A stretch of DNA of 64,000 bases. Source: Girardinichthys multiradiatus (taxonomy: Eukaryota; Chordata; Actinopteri; Cyprinodontiformes; Goodeidae). Position 1 is the stretch's first letter. Every line of letters starts with the position of its first letter. Location of the stretch: NCBI RefSeq assembly GCF_021462225.1, contig NC_061808.1, positions 24,403,119 to 24,467,118 on the forward strand, read 5' to 3'. The notes under the pieces are model-generated. The model was not told where the DNA came from, did no database searches, and saw nothing but the letters and a program-made list of their open reading frames with translations. Below are positions 35,608 through 44,270 of this stretch, piece by piece. Made by a program: the position numbers and the translations under genes.

Positions 35608-38344
35608 GTCATTTAAAAATGACCTGATTTGATTTTTTTTATTTTGGTGTCAGGTACTTCATGTTTGTTTGTTGACTACTGAAGTAGACCTTTATTCAAA
35701 ACACCCCCCTACCACCACCAACCTCAGGCCTTATACATTCAGAATACCTGTTCCGCTACTAGAGAAATATGCAGATCATTATAAAATCTCAGCGTAAAAC
35801 ACAACTATTTATTTAGAGACATAAAAGATAGTGTCAAAAAATGGTGTCAAATACACTCCAAAGGGAATGAGAAAGTTACAATAAATTGATGCTTTTCACT
35901 GGTTAAAAAGGCACTTGAGATTACAAGTGTGTGGCATCAAGAACAAATTAGTAGTAGTAATTAGTAATTACTGCTAAAGCAATTATGCTCCAGCTTAATA
36001 GAACCGAAATGATTTCTCGACATAATTTAGTTTTTAACTTAGAACAGACAAATGAACTGCATATAATGAAATCAGCTCAAACATCCATACTTAATTGTTT
36101 CGATGTTAACTGGTGAACACTGCCCTTTTTTAAATAAAATAAATAAATAATAATACATTTAAAAAAAATTTTATGTAGGAACTAATTTGTTAGTAAATTG
36201 ACATTTTGTCAAAGGTATAAATGACTTACCTTGAGGGTGTAACCTGGCACATTACTAGCTAGACTACATTAGCTTAAATTGTTTTTTGAATCTGATCCCT
36301 AACTGGACATCATCCAAAACCTTGCAAGGAAAGCAACATAGATTTAGTAGCTCCTTTGTTCAAACTCAGACTTACAAAAGAGAAAGGGGAACGTACATGT
36401 TTGGCTCTTTATATGGGTAAACCCACGTTCAATGTATAATAAAATAGCACAAGTAGCAGAAAAAAAAAATCCACTTTTAAAAATGCAAATAGATGTTGTT
36501 CATTTTAAAGGATTTTTTAGGGCTGGTTGTGTGACTGTGAAACAGCTATTTGTATCTAATTCTTTCTTATGATGCGGCCACTAACTCTTCTTAACTTGTC
36601 ACTGAGATACAAACGCCTTTCCAAACTGTCAAGCTGTACAGCTATGCCTGAATAACGAGAGTGCAACTCTTCGTGAGGATATTTTCTTCCTTTGACACAC
36701 ATTGTAGTAGAAAAGATGCGCTTCCTTCCAGACCTGCCTATTTAATGCCTTTCACTATGGACTTTGTCTTGTCTCATTAACCTTGTGCTATGTATGTTTG
36801 CTTTAGGCAAATTGGAATCTATGTTTTGGCTATACACAGTGTTGCACAACTTATCCCAAATGGGAGATGAATGTCGGTTTGGTGGTAATAAGATTTATTT
36901 TGTTTCCATAAAGGTCACGTATATGTGTTACACAGTGTATTATACCAAATGACACATTTTCCATGCCAGGACCATTGAATTATATACATCTATGTTGAAA
37001 AGCAAGAGATGACAGTGTAAAAGCAGATCGGGGGAAAAGAATGAAAATAAATGTATTGGGGTTTAGGGAGTGTTGACATGATTGCAATGTTTGTATCTGC
37101 CATGCATCAGAAATAGGATTCTCTGCCTGCCGATGCTGATTTCAAAAGTGAGAAGGAGGATCATGTCAAAGAGGCGCATGTCGCTCATCTCTCCGTCAGT
37201 GTGCAGTTTGGCAGGCATCACAATGTGTTTTGCACATTGAATTTCCTGTGTTTAAATCTGACACAGGGGTTTTGTTTTTGTTTTCCCTTTACCAAACTGA
37301 ATTTGATAATGTCACTTGGGAATTGCTAGATGAAAAGATTTCCATGGTGCCATCAGCTTTTGTTTTTTTTTATTTTTTTTTAGCAGGAGATGCAAGATTT
37401 GGAAGCAAACCAAATTTGACTAAAACTGTTGGATATCATGTTAGCTATTTTTCTGACTTTATTTTCTCTCTGTGTGTATTTGTAAATCTTAGTAGCGCAG
37501 AATCCTTTAGTATAGAACAATGTTAAAGGTGGTTTATAGGTTTAATACTTAAAACAAGGCATCAATCTTTTTGAGACTCTAGATTCACAAAAGAATAAAC
37601 TCAAAACTGTTTCTTTTTTAGGATTTACCAAGGTGTTTTAAGTATTGTAGTCTACATATCTCTTCAATTAAAATGTTTCATTAAAATCTTTTTTTTTTCC
37701 AAGCGAGACCAGGCCACAGAGAAACTAAAACATAAAATAAATGAAATACAAAGCAGTGAACAGCCAAACCATATTAAAAGCAGACAAGCATGAACATTAA
37801 ACAGTCACACTGACCGGGTGAACTCTTCTCTCATTCCATAATTGATTTAAACTTCCCCAGAGTAACCAGTTCTGACAATTTCAGGTCATTTCGTAAGTTA
37901 TTACAGGAAAGAGACACAGCATATTTAAAAACATTTTTTCTTTATTCTGTTCTGCTTTTGAGAAGATTCATAAAATACTTTGACTGTGCAGGTCATACTG
38001 TGTGCTATGTTTATACATATAAACACTAAGATAAGAAGTTAACCCAATCAGTGATTTCCAGATGAAAAGCAACTAATGGGAAAGTTTGCAGGCATACAAG
38101 TCTTGCTGTTTAGTAGGAGTATATGGAAAATGGTGATATATACAAAGATTTCCATAAATGCAAATTATAATGGCAGAAAATATCCAGCCTCTTTATGTAT
38201 TTGATTCTACTTTTACAAAGAGCATATCCAAAAAGGCAAAAAGGTGGCAAAATCCAGGTGTTTCCTGCTGTGAGAAAAAAACATTCTTCATAAAAAATTA
38301 CTTGATGTAAGTTTCTGTTAACAGACAAGTTATTTAATTGGATT
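35608..38344 (+). other. mdga2: Intron C-D, 35.6-38.3 kb
   Basis: AT-rich intronic sequence with A- and T-runs. I find no exon, RNA gene or nameable element. Confidence 0.55.
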
Positions 38345-38346
38345 TA

Positions 38347-39578
38347 CACTCACCGGCCACTTTACTAGGTACACCTGTCCAACTGCTCGTTAACGCAAAT
38401 TTCTAATCAGCCAATCACATGGCAGCAACTCAATGCATTTAGGCATGTAGACATGGTCAAGACGATCTGCTGCAGTTCAAACTGAGCATCAGAATGGGGA
38501 AGAAAGGTGATTTAAGTGACTGAACGTGGCATGGTTGTTGGTGCCAGACGGGCTGGTCTGAAACTGCTGATCTACTGGGAATTTCCCGCACTACCATCTC
38601 GAGGGTTTACGGAGAATAGTCCAAAAAAGAGAAAATATCCAGTGAGCGGCAGTTCTGTTGGCGCACATGCCTTGTTGATGCCAGAGGTCAGAGGAGAATG
38701 GCGAGACTGGTTCGAGCTGATAGAAAGGCAACAGTAACTTAAATAACCACTTGTTACAACCAAGGCATGCAGAAGAGCATCTCTGAACGCACAATACGTC
38801 GAACCTTGAGACGGATGGGCTACAGCAGCAGAAGACCACACCGGGTCCCATTCCTGTCAGCTAAGAACAGGAGCTAAGGAGCTGCATTATATGCAGAACT
38901 GAGGCTACAATTCGCACAGGTTCACCAAAATTGGACAATAGAAGATTGGAAAAATGTTGCCTGATCTGATGAGTCTCGATTTCTGCTGCGACATTCGAAT
39001 GGTAGGGTCGGAATTTGGTGTCAACAACATGAAAGCATGGATCCATCCTGCCTTGTATCAATGGTTCAGGCTGGTGGTGGTGGTATAATGGTGTGGGGGA
39101 TATTATCTTGGCACACTTTGGGCCCCTTAGTACCAATTGAGCATCGTGTCAACGCCACAGCCTACCTGAGTATTGTTGCTGACCATGTCCATCCCTTTAT
39201 GACCACAGTGTACCCATTTTCTGATGGTTACTTCCAGCAGGATAACGCGCCGTGTCATAAAGCACGAATCATCTCAGACTGGTTTCTTGAACATGACAAT
39301 GAGTTCACTGAACTCAAATGACCTCCACAGTCACCAGATCTCAATCCAATAGAGAGCCTTTGGGATGTGGTGAAACGGGAGATTCGCAACATGGATGTGC
39401 AGCTGACAAATCTGCAGCATCTGTGTGATGCTATCATGTCAATATGGACCAATGTCTCTGAGGAATGTTTTCAGTACCTTGTTTAATCTATGCCACGAAG
39501 GATTAAGGCAGTTCTGAAGGCAAAAGGGGATCCAACCCGGTACTAGCAAGATGTACCTAATAAAGTGGCCAATAAATT
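38347..39578 (+). mobile_element. Tc1-like (DD36E) element, inactive
   Basis: A 1.2-kb Tc1-like element. The left end reads CACTCACCGGCCACTTTACTA and the right end (39551-39578) its degraded complement (TAATAAAGTGGCCAATAAAT), so the inverted repeats are short and the right one has decayed. TA lies just outside the left end (38345-38346); the right TA is not certain. The transposase between them is broken. This family differs from the DD34E element right next to it, which begins 118 bp downstream. Confidence 0.88.
38494..39546 (+). pseudogene. Tc1-like transposase pseudogene (DD36E)
   Basis: The probable start is ATG at 38494 (MGKKGDLSD), but a TGA follows within ten codons and more stops and frameshifts occur. 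The longest surviving part, 39037-39321, has GGGGIMVWGIL and FQQDNAPCHKARI and then a TGA in place of the Trp before PPQSPDLNPIESLW. The catalytic residues can still be traced: SDESRF near 38967, Asp in QQDNAPCH, and Glu in NPIESLW. Counting through the stop codon I find 36 residues between the last two, a DD36E spacing. The C-terminal SMPRRIKAVLKAKGDPT-like end is visible. It is certainly non-functional as it stands. Confidence 0.88.
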
Positions 39579-39695
39579 AAATATTCTGATTAATATCGAT
39601 GCCTAAATATTCCAAATTAAATATGTTACCATTTCAATGTTAGCCCCTTAAACAGTTTAGTTGTTAGAAGGATTAAATAAATTTTTGACATGTTA

Positions 39696-41306
39696 CAGGT
39701 GCTTCTCAAAATATTAGCATATTGTGATAAAGTTCATTATTTTCCATAATGTCATGATGAAAATTTAACATTCATATATTTTAGATTCATTGCACACTAA
39801 CTGAAATATTTCAGGTCTTTTATTGTCTTAATATGGATGATTTTGGCATACAGCTCATGAAAACCCAAAATTCCTATCTCACAAAATTAGCATATTTCAT
39901 CCGACCAATAAAAGAAAATTGTTTTTAATACAAAAAACGTCAACCTTCAAATAATCATGTACAGTTATGCACTCAATACTTGGTCGGGAATCCTTTTGCA
40001 GAAATGTACTGCTTCAATGCGGCGTGGCATGGAGGCAATCAGCCTGTGGCACTGCTGAGGTCTTATGGAGGCCCAGGATGCTTCGATAGCGGCCTTTAGC
40101 TCATCCAGAGTGTTGGGTCTTGAGTCTCTCAACGTTCTCTTTACAATATCCCACAGATTCTCTATGGGGTTCAGGTCAGGAGAGTTGGCAGGCCAATTGA
40201 GCACAGTGATACCATGGTCAGTAAACCATTTACCAGTGGTTTTGGCACTGTGAGCAGGTGCCAGGTCGTGCTGAAAAATGAAATCTTCATCTCCATAAAG
40301 CTTTTCAGCAGATGGAAGCATGAAGTGCTCCAAAATCTCCTGATAGCTAGCTGCATTGACCCTGCCCTTGATAAAACACAGTGGACCAACACCAGCAGCT
40401 GACACGGCACCCCAGACCATCACTGACTGTGGGTACTTGACACTGGACTTCTGGCATTTTGGCATTTCCTTCTCCCCAGTCTTCCTCCAGACTCTGGCAC
40501 CTTGATTTCCGAATGACATGCAGAATTTGTTTTCATCCGAAAAAAGTACTTTGGACCACTGAGCAACAGTCCAGTGCTGCTTCTCTGTAGCCCAGGTCAG
40601 GCGCTTCTGCCACTGTTTCTGGTTCAAAAGTGGCTTGACCTGGGGAATGCGGCACCTGTAGCCCATTTCCTGCACACGCCTGTGCACGGTGGCTCTGGAT
40701 GTTTCTACTCCAGACTCAGTCCACTGCTTCCGCAGGTCCCCCAAGGTCTGGAATCGGCCCTTCTCCACAATCTTCCTCAGGGTCCGGTCACCTCTTCTCG
40801 TTGTGCAGCGTTTTCTGCCACACTTTTTCCTTCCCACAGACTTCCCACTGAGGTGCCTTGATACAGCACTCTGGGAACAGCCTATTTGTTCAGAAATGTC
40901 TTTCTGTGTCTTACCCTCTTGCTTGAGGGTGTCAATAGTGGCCTTCTGGACAGCAGTCAGGTCGGCAGTCTTACCCATGATTGGGGTTTTGAGTGATGAA
41001 CCAGGCTGGGAGTTTTAAAGGCCTCAGGAATGTTTTGCAGGTGTTTAGAGTTAACTCGTTGATTCAGATGATTAGGTTCATAGCTCGTTTAGAGACCCTT
41101 TTAATGATATGCTAATTTTGTGAGATAGGAATTTTGGGTTTTCATGAGCTGTATGCCAAAATCATCCGTATTAAGACAATAAAAGACCTGAAATATTTCA
41201 GTTAGTGTGCAATGAATCTAAAACATATGAATGTTAAATTTTCATCATTACATTATGGAAAATAATGAACTTTATCACAATATGCTAATATTTTGAGAAG
41301 GACCTG
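39696..41306 (-). mobile_element. Tc1-like (DD34E) DNA transposon, copy 2, complete
   Basis: A second complete copy of the family at 11260-12871: 1,611 bp, bounded by TA at 39694-39695 and 41307-41308. Its inverted repeats are about 200 bp (39696-39896 and 41107-41306). It has the same orientation as copy 1. The left tip reads CAGGTGCTTCTC, against CAGGTCCTTCTC in copy 1. It ends only 109 bp before exon D. Confidence 0.95.
39965..40978 (-). CDS. Tc1-like transposase (copy 2), altered C-terminus
   Basis: A 337-residue open frame starting MGKTADLTAVQ. It is nearly identical to the copy 1 enzyme up to RRIEAV. There a one-base insertion (an extra T near 40005) shifts the frame, replacing the usual ISAKGFPTKY end with 13 unrelated residues. 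The catalytic residues remain: Asp in LFSDENKF (Ser to Asn next to it compared with copy 1), Asp in FQHDLAPAH, Glu in NPIENLW, with 34 between the last two. The helix-turn-helix and basic stretch are intact. Whether the changed tail matters is unknown; the last residues lie outside the catalytic core. Confidence 0.9.
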   Translation of the reverse strand: MGKTADLTAVQKATIDTLKQEGKTQKDISEQIGCSQSAVSRHLSGKSVGRKKCGRKRCTTRRGDRTLRKIVEKGRFQTLGDLRKQWTESGVETSRATVHRRVQEMGYRCRIPQVKPLLNQKQWQKRLTWATEKQHWTVAQWSKVLFSDENKFCMSFGNQGARVWRKTGEKEMPKCQKSSVKYPQSVMVWGAVSAAGVGPLCFIKGRVNAASYQEILEHFMLPSAEKLYGDEDFIFQHDLAPAHSAKTTGKWFTDHGITVLNWPANSPDLNPIENLWDIVKRTLRDSRPNTLDELKAAIEASWASIRPQQCHRLIASMPRRIEAVHFCKRIPDQVLSA

Positions 41307-41415
41307 TATAACAAGAAGAGACATAACTTACAGTAAATGTGTCTGGCTTTTGATCTCCAACACATGTGTGCAAATGTGGATACATTTCTAAACATAAATA
41401 TTACTTCCTTCACAG

Positions 41416-41507
41416 CTTTGAAGAAGGGACGGTTCTGGATCACCCCTGACCCCTACCATAATGATGACAACATCCAGATTGGGCGTGAAGTCAAGATATC
41501 CTGTCAG
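41416..41507 (+). CDS. mdga2: MDGA2 exon D: first part of Ig-like domain 4
   Basis: A 92-bp exon after CTTCCTTCACAG (AG at 41414-41415). Its first two bases (CT) join the last G of exon C to give Ala, followed by 30 codons: LKKGRFWITPDPYHNDDNIQ and then IGREVKISCQ, ending at CAG before GTGTGA. It holds the linker and the A and B strands of Ig4 with the first Cys. The outgoing junction is phase 0. The protein matches remembered vertebrate MDGA2 almost residue for residue. This exon is too short to stand out as an open reading frame, and was found from the phase and content expected between exons C and E. Confidence 0.92.
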
Positions 41508-41608
41508 GTGTGACAGAAAAGATGTGCTTATATATATTTTAGGAGAGAGAGAGAGATGCACACAAAAAGGTAAATTAGTTGTCCATTAATCTGAGCTTTA
41601 TTTTTTAG
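41508..41608 (+). other. mdga2: Intron D-E (101 bp)
   Basis: A very short phase 0 intron, with GT at 41508 and TTTTTTAG ending at 41608. It is more than 70 times shorter than the other two introns that flank the Ig4 and Ig5 exons. Confidence 0.9.
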
Positions 41609-41846
41609 GTGGAAGCAACACCCCCCGAGGAGCTGACATTTAGCTGGTTAAAGAACGGCCGTGCCCTTCGGAGTTCAGAGCGTATGGTCATCACTCAGAC
41701 GGACCCCGACATCTCTCCCGGAACCACCAACCTGGACATCATAGACTTGAAGTTTACCGACTTTGGCACGTACACCTGTGTGGCTGCGCTGAAGGGTGGA
41801 GGCATTCCAGAGATCAGCATTGATGTCAACATTTCCTCCACAACTG
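41609..41846 (+). CDS. mdga2: MDGA2 exon E: remainder of Ig-like domain 4
   Basis: This exon begins in phase 0 after TTTTTTAG and has 79 codons plus one base before GTGAGC. Motifs in order: EELTFSWLKNG with the core Trp, SSERMVITQTDPDISPGTTN, LDIIDLKFTDFGTYTC with the second Ig4 Cys, and SIDVNISST with a possible N-glycosylation site (NIS). D and E together are 330 bp, the same total as A and B, and both pairs are split by a phase 0 intron. The open frame past 41846 is intron. Confidence 0.95.
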
Positions 41847-41917
41847 GTGAGCCTCACACCCCTTTGTGTCAGTGGCACATTTAAAAACTTCCGCTATTCC
41901 ATGTGACACCACACACG

Positions 41918-41956
<39 letters not shown>

Positions 41957-42165
41957 ACGCACGCACACACACAAACACACACACACAGATGTCCTATAGC
42001 TCCTTTACTCATACACCCTGGCTTTATATAGTGACAGTGACTTTCATTTTAATGATGACTAAGTAGAACTAAAGGGGAGTCATGTAAAAGGTACTCTGGG
42101 TTGTCCTGGCTTGAAATTAGACAATGATGCATAAACATTTATCCTCACTGTCTGACAATAAATCA
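41847..42165 (+). other. mdga2: Start of intron E-F
   Basis: Donor GTGAGC at 41847, then a CA microsatellite (annotated separately) and AT-rich sequence up to the target duplication of a SINE. Nothing else is recognised. Confidence 0.6.
41908..41988 (+). repeat. CA microsatellite close to the exon E donor
   Basis: An interrupted CA-dinucleotide tract of about 80 bp, including a nearly pure run around 41922-41955 with CGCA interruptions on both sides. It starts about 60 bp after exon E. CA repeats in this position can act as intronic splicing elements through hnRNP L binding (known for other genes); this is only a possibility here. Confidence 0.95.
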
Positions 42166-42175
42166 AATGTTTTAG

Positions 42176-42532
42176 TCAGTCAGTAATTTTCTACCGCTTA
42201 TTCCATAGTGGGTCACGGGGGAGCTGGTGCCTATCTCCAGCAGTCTATGGGCGAGAGGCAGGGTACACCCTGAACAGGTCGCCAGTCCGTCACAGGGCAA
42301 CACACAAACAACCATACACACTCATTCATACACCTAAGGGCAATTTAGATTGACCAATTAACCTAACAGGCATGTCTTTGGACTGTGGGAGGAAGCCGGA
42401 GTACCCGGTGAGAACCCACGCATGCACGGGGAGAACATGCAAACTCCATGCAGAAAGAGCCCCGGCCGGGAATCGAACCCAGGACCTTCTAGCTGCAAGG
42501 CAACAGTGCTACCAACTGCGCCACCGTGCAGC
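42176..42532 (-). mobile_element. tRNA-derived SINE, full length, copy 4
   Basis: A full SINE on the minus strand, same family as copies 1 and 3. The tail reads TCAGTCAGT on the + strand at its left edge. The head carries an intact B box (GGTTCGATTCC). It is flanked by an 11-bp target-site duplication, AAATGTTTTAG, at 42165-42175 and 42533-42543. Confidence 0.9.
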
Positions 42533-42627
42533 AAATGTTTTAGTTCAGTTACAATTGCTACAACTATTTATGTTTGCTAAAAGCCCATTTTATAATCAAA
42601 AGAGTTTTTTGAGATCTCTAAAACTTT

Positions 42628-43890
42628 CTTCTAAGTCAGAGATTTACATACATTTATTTAGTTATTGGTAGCATTGCCTTTTAATCTGTATGACTTGGGA
42701 CATTCAACAAGCTTCTTTTACTGGTTTGTTGGAATTTTGGGCCATTTCTCCTGGCTGAACTGCTTTAAGTGAGTCAGGGTTTTAAACTGTTATAATTTCC
42801 CACACCTTTTAAGCTATGTCAACAAATTTTCTATGGGACCGAGTTCAATGCTTTGTGTTGATCACTCAAAAAACATTAAGTTTGTTGCCCCTAAGCAACT
42901 TTGTAACTAGTTTGGTTGTCTGCTTAGGATTATTGACCATTTGGAAGACACATTTGTGTCCACGTTTTAATTCCTGGCTGATGTCTTGGGATGTTGCTTC
43001 AATATTTCCACGTAATCTTCCTTCTTTATAATGTCATCTAAATTGCAAAATGCACCATGTTATCTTGCAGCAAAACATCCCCACATGATGCTGCTACCCC
43101 TGTACTTCACAGTTAAGATGGTGTGCTCAGACTCGCAACCTTTCCCCCTTTTAGGTTCCATCAGACCACAGGACATGTCTTGAATCATGAAGGAACTTTG
43201 TCCCTGAATGGATTTGCAAAGCTCTAATTGGACTTTGTTTGCATTTGGAGTGGTAGCTTCCAGCTCTCTGAGTGGCTTTTCAGCCCATGTTTGTACAGGA
43301 CCTGTTTTACTGTGGATAATGACACTCCCATACCAACTTTAGCAATCTTTAAAAGGTTTTTCATTTTCCCCCAAACTAGTTAATCTCGAGGATGCAAAAC
43401 CTGCCTCCTTTCTAAACGGTATGATGCTTGGACATTCCCAGTAAGGTTATACTTGCATGTAATTGTTTGAACAGATGAATTGCGGCACCTTCATACTGGA
43501 AATTGTACTCAAGGATGAATCGGACTTGTGAATGTCCACAAATTGTTAGTCCAATGTACTTTTGCCTTAAAAACATCCACAGTCATGTTGCCATTTATGT
43601 CAAGGTTGCAAACAAACCAGTGACCAGCATACAAAATCATGAAACCAGCATCTTGGCTTTTCCAGATTGTTAAAAAGGCATAGTAAGCTTTGTGTGTCTA
43701 AACTTATAACTTTGAGGAAAGTAATAAAAATTCTCACTTTTCTGGCATTTAGCAAATATAAATAATTGGTAAAATGCTAACTGACCTAAAACAGGAAGTT
43801 TCGCTTGATTTAATGTCAGACAGTGAGAAAAAAGAGGTCATGTGTCATTTTATACAATTTATGTAAATATTAAGTTTCAACTATGTTGAA
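42628..43890 (-). mobile_element. Tc1-like relic of the Sleeping Beauty/Tdr lineage
   Basis: The left end has AGTCAGAGATTTACATACA followed by TTGGTAGCATTGCC, and the right end TATGTAAATATTAAGTTTCAACT; both resemble the terminal direct-repeat motifs of Sleeping Beauty-type elements. Between them, minus-strand transposase remains can be followed in order: CATTTGGAAGACACATTTG (42940s), CATGATGCTGCTACC (43080s), CATCAGACCACAGGACAT (43160s) and TTTTACTGTGGATAATGACA (43305s). Many substitutions and small deletions leave no open frame. It is an old, dead copy, and its edges are approximate. Confidence 0.8.
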
Positions 43891-43907
43891 TCAAGCTAAA
43901 GTACCTT

Positions 43908-44270
43908 TAACAATTATTGGCACCCCTGGGAAAGATCTTTTAAAAACCCTTCAAATGAATGGTGTTTATGGAGACTTGGTGACTCCAAAATGCCTCTTTT
44001 TGCTGCAGTTCCACAACAGAGAGCTTTAGAGATGTGTGGTGACAACACAAACATTTGTTTATCCTTGTTTGTCACAGTTTCAGTTGTTTTAACTTTTCTT
44101 AATTATTTGTATCTATTTCCAATTAGCCATCACTTTGCTTATGATTATCAACACACAGCCTTACTTAAATACATGTTCTCTTGTCTTTTTCATTTTTAAG
44201 AGTGGCTCACAGAAATGGGCATCGTCCAGAAGCCAAGAATCACTAAATAAAAGTTTGTAGAAAATCTGAT
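43908..44270. repeat. Degenerate DNA-transposon-like repeat, copy 1
   Basis: Starts with CAATTATTGGCACCCCTGG, a terminus I associate with a decayed fish Tc1-like family. Internal parts resemble 56285-56650, for example ACAGTTTCAGTTGTTTTAAC against ACAGTTCCATTTGTTTTAGG, and TTCTCTTGTCTTTTTCATTTTTAA against TCCTCTTGTCTTTACCCTTTTAA. No coding frame is left. Limits and family are uncertain. Confidence 0.5.

Noticed and set aside
41908..41988. CRISPR-like spaced repeats
   Set aside because: The tract is a simple CA microsatellite, and the other repeats in the window are transposons. There are no regularly spaced repeats with unique spacers, and the genome is eukaryotic.
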